Of a stretch of 64,000 nt of DNA, positions 8,881 to 16,096 are shown in pieces (the first letter of the stretch is position 1; each line of letters begins with the position of its first letter). Source of the DNA: Pelosinus propionicus DSM 13327 (lineage in GTDB: Bacteria; Bacillota; Negativicutes; DSM-13327). The notes beneath the pieces are model-generated. The model was not told the origin of the DNA. It did no database searches and saw nothing but the letters and a program-made list of their open reading frames with translations. The position numbers and the translations under genes were made by a program. The stretch spans positions 1-64,000 of the forward strand of contig NZ_FOTS01000028.1 of the NCBI RefSeq assembly GCF_900114615.1, in the 5' to 3' direction.

Positions 8881-9948
8881 TTATAATTTGTTTTTGAATC
8901 GTAGAAATTTACATAAAAGATAAAGAAATCTAGTAGTATTGCCCGCTGTTTTTAACAAAGCATTTCTAATACTATGTTCTTTAAACTGATTGGTTTTTGA
9001 GTCAGAAAGATACAGAGCAAGCAGACCTTGAACGATTAGTTTATGAAAAGTTGGGTTAGGTAGAGTACCGGCTTGAATAAAAGCTTGTTCAATAAATAAT
9101 GTAAGACGGGATATTACTTGGGATGAGTCAGTGTAATAGGCGACAAAATTGAGGTCCCCGCTTTTCTGGTCTTCATCAGCATCAATGAAATAGTCTAATA
9201 GAATATGTAAGCCGCTAATCCAAGGAAAGTAAGCGGAATCAATTTTAGAGACTGTGCAAGAGGTGAGATTCTTATCGCTGGCAGCAGCACAGAGCATAAA
9301 CATACCTAAAGTAGAGCCTGTAGCTGCGGCAAATTCCCAAGGCGTAAGCAGCGGGTAGTGTTCGTGATTTTTGTGAATCCAAGTTAGCATTTTTTCTTCG
9401 CGAACGCTAGGACGAAGGTGTTTATAGGTCTGTAATTCGCTGTAGAGGCGGGCTAAATTCTGGATATTTGGTTTTACCAGCTCATAAGAAGGCAATGCAT
9501 GTATCTTTTGCTGACAAGTCAGTACAAGCTCTTTTAAATACCCCCCGTCTTCTTTATAAGGATAAAAAGCATAATAATCCTTAAGGACAGCGCTGGGGTC
9601 AAGAGCATCTGTCATTGCATAATGCAGTTGGCGAAAGGCTTGTTCATCTGTTATTCCAGCGTTATCGCACAGGTTATCTAAATAATCACTGATGGTTTGT
9701 AGTGCAACGATGAGAGAAATAAAATCTGCTTTATGTACTGTAGGGTAGAGGCTGTAAATGCTTCCTCCCTGACAATGAAATTTTTTCTTTGTAATGCTGT
9801 CAGAAGCCTGTTTTTTAAGCTCGGGGCAGGCATGGACGATTCCATCCGTAGACCAATGTTGCAGTTCTCTATCAACTAATGGAAAGACCCTTCTGACAAA
9901 AGGAATAACCAAAGAAAGTATTCTATAGAACTTAGCAAAGAAATTCAT
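8881..9948 (-). CDS. DUF2600 protein, tetraprenyl-beta-curcumene-synthase-like (YtpB family)
   Basis: 355-residue, all-helical protein matching the DUF2600/YtpB family. The Bacillus member cyclises tetraprenyl diphosphate to a sesquarterpene precursor. Two acidic clusters suit a class-IB terpene synthase metal site: DYLDNLCD near residue 88 and DYFIDADED near residue 252. The N-terminus carries the conserved VFPLVDRELQHW segment. AAGGAGG ends 6 nt before the ATG. It is a lone gene facing away from the M20 gene. No squalene-hopene-type cyclase or prenyltransferase is in the window, so product and substrate are unknown here. Confidence 0.8.
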   Translation of the reverse strand: MNFFAKFYRILSLVIPFVRRVFPLVDRELQHWSTDGIVHACPELKKQASDSITKKKFHCQGGSIYSLYPTVHKADFISLIVALQTISDYLDNLCDNAGITDEQAFRQLHYAMTDALDPSAVLKDYYAFYPYKEDGGYLKELVLTCQQKIHALPSYELVKPNIQNLARLYSELQTYKHLRPSVREEKMLTWIHKNHEHYPLLTPWEFAAATGSTLGMFMLCAAASDKNLTSCTVSKIDSAYFPWISGLHILLDYFIDADEDQKSGDLNFVAYYTDSSQVISRLTLFIEQAFIQAGTLPNPTFHKLIVQGLLALYLSDSKTNQFKEHSIRNALLKTAGNTTRFLYLLCKFLRFKNKL

Positions 9949-10097
9949 AACGGCCTCCTTATTGAGAACGGGTATATTTCATTTTAATATTATTTTGATT
10001 TAAAAGTAAAGATTCAACCCCCCATGTTATAAAAATATTATTAAAAAACTTGCACTCTGAAAGCCTGTCTAGTTTTGCATTTGGTCATCGAAAGAAA

Positions 10098-10143
10098 TAA
10101 AGAAGAAAAGGCATCGCGAAAATGAAGTGCCTTTTCTTCTTTA
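10098..10143 (-). terminator. Terminator of the ppx/gppA gene
   Basis: Perfect stem of about 16 bp (10098-10113 with 10128-10143) just after the minus-strand stop at 10146, with T-rich sequence beyond it in the minus direction. Confidence 0.75.
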
Positions 10144-10145
10144 TT

Positions 10146-11669
10146 CTAGAAAGGGGCAATTGAGACCGTTAATTCTAGACCTGTTTCACGTTTAAACCAT
10201 TTGCTGTGCTTCTTTACTGCCTGCAACTCTAATAATAATTCTTGTTTTGTTGTTACAATCAGCTGAGCTTGTTTTTTGGAGATACTGGTTGTGATTTTTT
10301 CTGCCAGGCTCATTTGCGTAGTATCTAAGCTTTCGGCCAAGGCTAACAGTAATGCAAGTTTTCGGGCAGTTTGCCAGTTAGCTGCATCTAGGAATTCGTT
10401 ATAAATTCTATTATAAGAATATTTTACAGAAGGACTATGGTGCCAGCCCGCAATGATTGCCGCCATGATTTGTTCACGATGGGAAAGACCAAATAACCGA
10501 GCATTTTCAATTAAATACGCACTATGTCGTGCATGGTCATAATAACTCACTGCAATACCAATGTCATGCAGTAAAGCGGCTACTTGCAAGAGTGTTCTAC
10601 TGCGCGGCTGTAAGCCAAGTACTTCCTGCCAATCATCAAATAAGCCATTGGCTAGCTTTGCTACTTGATTCGAGTGCTTGGTATTGCCTCGATAAAATGA
10701 CAACATATTGTCGGTACTATGGGAAAGCGGATCTAACAGCTCTGCTTGCCCAGTTTGGGAAAGATAATATTGGAGAAATAAGCCTTCCCTAACACCGCAG
10801 CTGCTAATAATTAATTGTGTACTATCAATTTTTTCAAATAAGTGTTTAACAATGGCTAAACCTGAAATAATAATATCAGCACGTTCGCTGCTGAGACCAG
10901 CTATTTTCCGGCGTTGAGCACAGGACATTTTTATGACGTCTTCCCATAGAGAATGGAATGAGTAGGAACTAGTACGGTAGTTATGCAGCTTTAGCAAGGG
11001 GTAATGGTTTCTTTTTTGCTCCATTTTTCCAATGCTGCGTGCGGTTCCGCCAATACCAATTAAAGGGAGATTAAGGGTTCTCAACCAGGGGACTTTAGCA
11101 AGTTCCTGGGATAAAAACTCGTTAAGTGCCGTTAATTGAGCTTCAGTTGCTTTGTTTTCGAGTTTAAAGCGCTCTGTTAATGTAACGGCTCCAAAGGGTA
11201 AACTAGTTACTTTTATAGCCTTACGTTCTTTGATCAAGGTTAATTCTGTACTTCCGCCTCCTAAATCAAATAATATGGCGTCTGCAACATCTAGAGTATT
11301 GATCGCCCCTAAATAACCTAATTTAGCTTCTACCTCTCCACTAATAATAGTAATGGAAATACCAGTCTCTTCTTGAATTTTCTTTACAAATTCTGAGCCG
11401 TTGGCTGCATTGCGAAGTGCTGCTGTTCCTACGCCTAGAATTTTTTCGGTATGAAAGATTTGGCACATATGAGCGAAGCTTTTTAGTAAGTTCATTGTAC
11501 GAATCATAGCCTCTGGCTGCAGCTGGCGGTTTTTATCTGCCTCTTGTCCCAAACGGACCGCATCTTTTTGATGGTAGATCAGGTTGTAGGAGCGGTTAGG
11601 ATAAATTTCGACGATGATAAGGCGAGCAGAGTTAGATCCTAAATCGATAATCGCAATACGTTGGTTCAT
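10146..11669 (-). CDS. ppx: Exopolyphosphatase / guanosine pentaphosphatase (Ppx/GppA) with HD domain
   Basis: Hydrolyses terminal phosphates of polyphosphate and/or pppGpp. The ASKHA-type phosphatase domain starts IAIIDLGSNSARL (phosphate-1 loop), with FDLGGGSTELT near residue 143 (phosphate-2). A C-terminal HD domain follows (LLHDIGIAVSYYDHARHSAY near residue 360). Start ATG 11669 is used because AAGGAG lies 9 nt upstream; ATG-like codons further up add only 10 unconserved residues. It is divergently arranged with ppk across 210 bp, so polyphosphate making and breaking share one control region. Which of Ppx or GppA activity dominates cannot be told. Confidence 0.88.
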   Translation of the reverse strand: MNQRIAIIDLGSNSARLIIVEIYPNRSYNLIYHQKDAVRLGQEADKNRQLQPEAMIRTMNLLKSFAHMCQIFHTEKILGVGTAALRNAANGSEFVKKIQEETGISITIISGEVEAKLGYLGAINTLDVADAILFDLGGGSTELTLIKERKAIKVTSLPFGAVTLTERFKLENKATEAQLTALNEFLSQELAKVPWLRTLNLPLIGIGGTARSIGKMEQKRNHYPLLKLHNYRTSSYSFHSLWEDVIKMSCAQRRKIAGLSSERADIIISGLAIVKHLFEKIDSTQLIISSCGVREGLFLQYYLSQTGQAELLDPLSHSTDNMLSFYRGNTKHSNQVAKLANGLFDDWQEVLGLQPRSRTLLQVAALLHDIGIAVSYYDHARHSAYLIENARLFGLSHREQIMAAIIAGWHHSPSVKYSYNRIYNEFLDAANWQTARKLALLLALAESLDTTQMSLAEKITTSISKKQAQLIVTTKQELLLELQAVKKHSKWFKRETGLELTVSIAPF

Positions 11670-11879
11670 AAAGTCATTTCTCCTTTGTACAGGGTACAAA
11701 TTCTTTTATAAAATATGTATTAGCAATATTTTATAAAAATCCTCTGCCTTAATAGTAATTTGTGAATATTATTATGGTGAAATTGCTATTCGAAAATTTA
11801 GATAATTAGGAAAATAGTAGATTGGTTGAACTTGTAATGAATTGTTAAGTTATTGTAAATTTATTCAAATACGACTCTT

Positions 11880-14036
11880 ATGATAGGAGAAACAGCAGGT
11901 AATATAAGGAATTCTGTCGAAAGAAAATTACATATAATGAGTAAGCCTAGTTTCAAATTCTGTGATAGGCAGGTTAAAGCCATGTTTGATAAGGAAGAGA
12001 ATTTTGTAAATCGGGAGTTAAGCTGGCTGAAGTTTAATCATCGGGTGCTGGAAGAAGCAAATGACCCTGAAAAACCTTTGCTGGAACGACTAAAATTTGT
12101 GGCAATTGCCAGTTCTAATTTAGATGAGTTTTTTATGATTCGTGTTGCTGGATTAAAACAGCAAGTTGAAAGTGGAATTGATAAAAAGGATCCTGCAGGC
12201 TTTAATGCGGTCAAGCAGCTTCAATTAGTTAATCAGGCGGTTCGCGAAATGGTACGGCTGCAGTATTGGTATTTAAAGAAGATCCTTGGTGCCATGCAGA
12301 ATCATGACATTTATGTAAGTGATGTTGATAAGTTATCGGTTAGTGGGCGACAGTGGGTAGAAGAGTATTTTTATAGCACGATTTATCCTTTACTTACCCC
12401 GCTAGCAGTAAATGCCAGTCATCCCTTTCCTTTATTGACCAATCGAAGTTTAAATATGGCGGTGCTGTTGAGCAAAGGTAAAGAGGAGCTGCAGACTGCA
12501 ATTCTTCCGGTCCCGAAAGCGTTGCCAAGAGTTATTGAAGTGCCGGATCAAAGTGTAGGCAAACAATTTGTATTATTAGAAGATATTATAAAGAAACATT
12601 GTTCTGAGCTGTTTTGCGGCTACATAATTAAAGATATTGTACCCTTTAGTATTACACGTAATTCTGATTTGTTAGTTGATGGTGAAGGCGCTGAAGACTT
12701 GCTGGCTGAAGTAGAGAAATCCTTGCGTCAGCGTAAAAGGGGTGAAGCAGTGCGGCTGGAAATGGCCAGAACCAATAAATCTTTTTTAAAAGAGTTTTTG
12801 CTAGATACATTTAAGATGGTTGAACAGGATTTGTATGAGGTTGCAGGTCCCATTGATATTTCCTGTTTCATGAAAGTGATAGAACTTCAAGGCTTTGATA
12901 ACCTGCGCTATGAGGCAATTATTCCACAAATTCCATTAGGATTAAAGGATGCAGAGAATTTATTTGATGTGATTCGCGAAAACGATATTTTACTGCATCA
13001 TCCCTATGAATCTTTTATGCCAGTAGTGAACTTTATACGTCAGGCGGCAGTTGATCCTAAGGTATTAGCAATTAAACAAACCTTATACAGGGTAAGCGGT
13101 AATTCTTCCATTGTGCGGGCTTTGGCGCAAGCAGCAGAAAATGGGAAGCAAGTTACTGTTGTAGTAGAGGTGCGAGCTCGCTTTGATGAGGAAAATAATA
13201 TTTTATGGGCTAGGAGATTAGAAGAATCGGGATGTCATGTGATTTATGGACTGCTGGGTTTCAAAGTTCATGGAAAAATGGCATTAATCATTCGTCAGGA
13301 AGAATCTCGTATTAAGAGATATGTACATATGGGAACGGGAAACTATAATGACATTACCGCTCGCATATACTCGGATATGAGCTTGTTTACTGCCAATGAA
13401 AAAATAGGAGCGGATGCTTCGGACTTTTTTAATATGTTATTGGGCTATTCAGAACCTTTATCGTTGAGGAAATTGGTAGTAGCACCTGTTGGCTTACGAG
13501 AAAAAATAAAAGAGCTGATTGATCGGGAAATTGATTTTGCTCAAGAGGGAAAAGGCGGTTATATTATCGCCAAAATGAATTCTTTGCTGGATAAAGAGAT
13601 TATACTTAAACTCTATGAAGCTTCTAGCAAAGGCGTTAAAATTGATCTTATTATTCGTGGAATTTGTGCTCTTAAGCCAGGTATTGAGCACGTGAGTCAA
13701 AATATTAAGGTGCGAAGCATTGTAGGACGATTTTTGGAGCATCATCGTATTTTGTATTTTGCAAATGGAGGCAAGGAGAAGATTTACTTATCTAGTGCAG
13801 ATTGGATGAATCGTAATTTAAGTGAAAGGATTGAATTATTATTTCCGATTGAGAATTCGGAAATAATAGCTCGATTAAAAAATATTCTGCACATTATGCT
13901 GAAAGATAATCGTAAAGCTTATATGATGAAAGGTGATGGCACCTATCGCCGGGTATATCGCCGAGGTAAGATTGTTAATAGTCAGCAGAAATTATATCAA
14001 GAAGCGCAAGAGCGAGCTGGTGATGCAGATTTTTAA
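11880..14036 (+). CDS. ppk: Polyphosphate kinase 1
   Basis: Reversibly polymerises ATP gamma-phosphate into polyphosphate. The N-terminal region begins at FVNRELSWLKFN, followed by the head domain and two PLD-like catalytic domains. The autophosphorylated histidine motif is likely HGKMALI near residue 462, and the second His region YVHMGTGNYND lies near 482. At 718 aa the length is typical. The start is uncertain: ATG 11880 has no clear ribosome-binding site, and in-frame ATGs at 11937 and 11982 are alternatives, the latter closer to conserved sequence. A strong terminator follows directly. It pairs with the divergent ppx. Confidence 0.92.
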   Translation: MIGETAGNIRNSVERKLHIMSKPSFKFCDRQVKAMFDKEENFVNRELSWLKFNHRVLEEANDPEKPLLERLKFVAIASSNLDEFFMIRVAGLKQQVESGIDKKDPAGFNAVKQLQLVNQAVREMVRLQYWYLKKILGAMQNHDIYVSDVDKLSVSGRQWVEEYFYSTIYPLLTPLAVNASHPFPLLTNRSLNMAVLLSKGKEELQTAILPVPKALPRVIEVPDQSVGKQFVLLEDIIKKHCSELFCGYIIKDIVPFSITRNSDLLVDGEGAEDLLAEVEKSLRQRKRGEAVRLEMARTNKSFLKEFLLDTFKMVEQDLYEVAGPIDISCFMKVIELQGFDNLRYEAIIPQIPLGLKDAENLFDVIRENDILLHHPYESFMPVVNFIRQAAVDPKVLAIKQTLYRVSGNSSIVRALAQAAENGKQVTVVVEVRARFDEENNILWARRLEESGCHVIYGLLGFKVHGKMALIIRQEESRIKRYVHMGTGNYNDITARIYSDMSLFTANEKIGADASDFFNMLLGYSEPLSLRKLVVAPVGLREKIKELIDREIDFAQEGKGGYIIAKMNSLLDKEIILKLYEASSKGVKIDLIIRGICALKPGIEHVSQNIKVRSIVGRFLEHHRILYFANGGKEKIYLSSADWMNRNLSERIELLFPIENSEIIARLKNILHIMLKDNRKAYMMKGDGTYRRVYRRGKIVNSQQKLYQEAQERAGDADF

Positions 14037-14074
14037 AAAATAAGGCTTATACTTTCGTATAAGCCTTATTTTCT
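14037..14074 (+). terminator. Terminator of ppk
   Basis: Perfect 16-bp stem (14037-14052 with 14057-14072), tetraloop TTTC, T-tract TTTT. Confidence 0.9.
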
Positions 14075-14088
14075 CTCGATTTTAATAG

Positions 14089-14246
14089 TTATCCCCATAG
14101 TTATGCACAAAAAGATAACAAATGTGGATAACTATGGGGACATTTGTTGATTTTTATTTTCCAATAAGGGCATTTTGTAGCATCACGAGAAATTATCATG
14201 TGGATAAAAGGATGTGGATAAAGTTATCCACATCCTTTTATCCACA
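14089..14246. promoter_or_regulatory. DnaA-box cluster with nested inverted repeats
   Basis: Seven sites match or nearly match the DnaA box TTATCCACA. Perfect boxes: 14123-14131 (minus), 14199-14207 and 14213-14221 (minus), 14224-14232 and 14238-14246 (plus). Near boxes: 14089-14097 (TTATCCCCA) and 14101-14109 (TTATGCACA). The last four perfect boxes form an exact palindrome: 23-bp arms 14199-14221 and 14224-14246 around AG, with boxes 5 nt apart in each arm. A second inverted repeat, 14092-14109 with 14123-14140, has one mismatch in 18. The cluster ends 25 bp before the promoter of the tRNA-Arg/tadA operon. No dnaA or dnaN is in the window, so a replication origin is not established. Confidence 0.85.
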
Positions 14247-14271
14247 AATGAAAACCGAATTTGAAAAGATC

Positions 14272-14301
14272 TTGACTTTATGTATATAACTGTGGTAAGA
14301 T
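14272..14301 (+). promoter_or_regulatory. Sigma-A promoter of the tRNA-Arg/tadA unit
   Basis: TTGACT at 14272-14277, 18-bp spacer, TAAGAT at 14296-14301, about 38 bp before the first tRNA-Arg. Confidence 0.7.
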
Positions 14302-14339
14302 ATTTTTTGTCGACGGGACAAGAGTTCCATTGAAGGACT

Positions 14340-14416
14340 GACTCCGTAGCCCAGCTGGATAGAGCGCTTGACTACGAATCAAGAGGTCGCAGGTTCGAAT
14401 CCTGCCGGGGTCACCA
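14340..14416 (+). tRNA. tRNA-Arg (anticodon ACG)
   Basis: Acceptor arms GACTCCG and CGGGGTC (one G-T pair) with encoded ACCA. Anticodon stem CTTGA/TCAAG with loop CTACGAA (ACG). A34 of this tRNA is the classical substrate of TadA, whose gene follows downstream. Confidence 0.95.
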
Positions 14417-14439
14417 TTTTTTGTTGCTAACTATATTTT

Positions 14440-14516
14440 GCGCCCGTAGCTCAGGCGGATAGAGCAACGGTTTCCTAAACCGTGTGCCGGTGGTTCGAGT
14501 CCTCCCGGGCGCACCA
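14440..14516 (+). tRNA. tRNA-Arg (anticodon CCT)
   Basis: Acceptor arms GCGCCCG and CGGGCGC with encoded ACCA. Anticodon stem ACGGT/ACCGT with loop TTCCTAA (CCT). It is spaced 23 nt from the ACG tRNA and 11 nt from tadA. Confidence 0.95.
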
Positions 14517-14527
14517 TTGTATTTTGT

Positions 14528-15019
14528 GTGGTGAACCGGATATTGGATGATCATTATTATATGGGATTAGCATTAGAGGAAGCCCAAAAAGCATATATGA
14601 TTGGTGAAGTGCCAATTGGAGCGGTACTTGTTCTGGATGGTCAGGTAGTGGCAGCAGGACACAATATGCGAGAAAGCTGGTATGATGCTACGGCTCATGC
14701 TGAAATGATTGCAATTCGGGAAGCTTGTCAAAAGCTTAAGCGATGGCGTTTGACGGGACTTACATTATATGTTACGATAGAACCTTGCCCTATGTGTGCT
14801 GGTGCGTTGGTCATGAGCCGTATTGACCGTTTGGTTTATGGTAGTGCAGATGTAAAAGCAGGGGCAATTGAATCGATTTTTAATATAGCGCAAAATGATG
14901 CATTAAATCATTCCATGGTGGTTACATCAGGGATACGAGCTAATGAGTGTGCGCAAATTATGAAAGATTTTTTTAAGCAACGTCGAAAAAAGAATAAAAA
15001 TTCCAATATAGATATCTGA
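14528..15019 (+). CDS. tadA: tRNA-specific adenosine deaminase TadA
   Basis: Deaminates A34 to inosine in tRNA-Arg(ACG), allowing CGN decoding. Zinc-site motifs are visible: AHAEMIAI (His and catalytic Glu) near residue 57 and EPCPMCAGAL (two Cys) near residue 84. It has the extended RNA-binding C-terminus of TadA. Length 163 aa is usual. Start is GTG 14528 or GTG 14531 (TTG 14543 also possible). None has a Shine-Dalgarno sequence, and 14528 begins only 11 nt after the tRNA-Arg 3' CCA, so processing of the tRNA would leave a nearly leaderless mRNA. Co-transcription with the tRNAs is inferred from the absence of an intervening terminator. Confidence 0.92.
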   Translation: MVNRILDDHYYMGLALEEAQKAYMIGEVPIGAVLVLDGQVVAAGHNMRESWYDATAHAEMIAIREACQKLKRWRLTGLTLYVTIEPCPMCAGALVMSRIDRLVYGSADVKAGAIESIFNIAQNDALNHSMVVTSGIRANECAQIMKDFFKQRRKKNKNSNIDI

Positions 15020-15048
15020 GACATGAACAATGAAGTAGATCAGGTCAC

Positions 15049-15139
15049 GGAGAGGTGGCTGAGCTGGTCGAAGGCGCTCGACTCGAAATCGAGTAGGCGG
15101 GAAACTGTCTCGTGGGTTCGAATCCCACCCTCTCCGCCA
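15049..15139 (+). tRNA. tRNA-Ser (anticodon CGA)
   Basis: Acceptor arms GGAGAGG and CCTCTCC with encoded GCCA. Anticodon stem CTCGA/TCGAG with loop CTCGAAA (CGA). Long class II variable arm. It follows tadA by 29 nt, probably in the same transcript. Confidence 0.95.
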
Positions 15140-15150
15140 TGAAGTCAATC

Positions 15151-15200
15151 ATACCAAAAGTTGTAGCTGCTTGCAGTTAAGACTTTTGGTTTTTTATTTT
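15151..15200 (+). terminator. Terminator of the tRNA/tadA unit, first copy of a repeated terminator
   Basis: Outer stem ACCAAAAGT (15153-15161) with ACTTTTGGT (15182-15190), and an inner CTGC-TT-GCAG hairpin, then a long T-tract. About 44 nt are repeated at 15898-15942 with four differences. Confidence 0.85.
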
Positions 15201-15270
15201 TATAAAGATATTCTGATAGTTAGCTGCGTCATTTTAGCAGATCGTATTTTATGTATAACAGGAGTATAGT

Positions 15271-15313
15271 AAAGACTAGCGTTAGTGTCTAGAGGACCAA
15301 CGCTAGTCTTTTG
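15271..15313 (+). terminator. Orphan terminator-like hairpin
   Basis: Perfect 13-bp stem AAAGACTAGCGTT (15271-15283) with AACGCTAGTCTTT (15299-15311) and a 15-nt loop, followed by TTTG. No gene lies between it and the preceding terminator 70 bp upstream, so it may end a small RNA. The rest of 15200-15541 shows no convincing gene; a 25-codon reading frame at 15431-15508 is weak. Confidence 0.5.
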
Positions 15314-15541
15314 CATTAACAAAATCTAGCGAAATTTTTAAATATACACCTTTTAGGAGAGGTAACGATTTTCAAAATGGTTTATGCTAATAGTAAGGAT
15401 AAATAAAAGAGAAAAAAATTTTGGTAGTGTATGATGAGTAAAGAAGCAGTAATTGAAGTAATAAGTAGTATGCAAGATGAAATCATCTCAGGACAAGATA
15501 GCAGATAAAAAGAATAAAGATGGAATTAGGAGGGAAAAAGC

Positions 15542-15832
15542 GTGATTGTTTTTAATGAGGCTACTATAAAAAAAATACTGTTAAATGAAGGGTATTCAGA
15601 TGAGGGGGAGATTGACATGATATTTAATGAATTAAATATCATAGATGCAAGCCTGCAAATCGTGCTTGATGCTTATCTAGCAGATCGAACAATCCTAGAT
15701 AAATTTAAGGTAGAAGGTCTAACGATGCATATAATCATGACAAAGTTTAAATGTGATTTTTGGAAGGCATTAGGCTTCATGAATACAAGCATTTCAAACC
15801 ATCATTTGGCGAAGGAACTATATGATATGTAG
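15542..15832 (+). CDS. Small protein of unknown function
   Basis: 96 residues from a GTG start with GGAGGG about 8 nt upstream, giving good translational support. The protein is acidic in its N-terminal half (GYSDEGEIDMIFNELN) and predicted mostly helical, with no signal peptide, membrane segment or cysteine pair. I do not recognise a family. It is monocistronic, ended by the second copy of the repeated terminator about 70 bp after the stop. Confidence 0.6.
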   Translation: MIVFNEATIKKILLNEGYSDEGEIDMIFNELNIIDASLQIVLDAYLADRTILDKFKVEGLTMHIIMTKFKCDFWKALGFMNTSISNHHLAKELYDM

Positions 15833-15897
15833 CCAATGGAATAAATCTATTATGGCATAGAAAGAGCACCCTAGAGGCTGGATAATATATACACATA

Positions 15898-15942
15898 CTA
15901 CCAGAAGTTGTAGCTGCTTGCAGTGAAGACATCTGGTTTTTT
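15898..15942 (+). terminator. Second copy of the repeated terminator
   Basis: Outer stem ACCAGA with TCTGGT, and the same GTAGCTGCTTGCAGT core as the copy at 15151. Relative to that copy one outer A-T pair has become G-C, which preserves the stem. T-tract follows. Confidence 0.75.
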
Positions 15943-16096
15943 CATCGGGCTAAACACTAATTCTGGGGTTATGGGTCAAATGAATTGTATCAGATGAGAA
16001 TTATTAAAGAATCCTATTGTCATGCAGGATTTTGTATCGTGTTGGCAAATAAAAAGAATATAGGATTGTAGATAATAAAGATAGAGGTGCATATAG

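Noticed and set aside
14089-14340. Calling the DnaA-box cluster the chromosomal origin oriC
   Set aside because: No dnaA, dnaN or other origin-proximal gene order is present, and an AT-rich unwinding element next to the boxes is not evident. Kept as a binding-site cluster only.
14927-15148. Minus-strand 73-codon frame over the end of tadA and tRNA-Ser(CGA)
   Set aside because: Antisense to tadA and to a tRNA, with a tRNA-derived N-terminus; not coding.
15431-15508. A 25-codon frame (MMSKEAVIEVISSMQDEIIS...)
   Set aside because: Its amino-acid composition looks plausible, but there is no good Shine-Dalgarno and no other support, so it is not listed as a gene.
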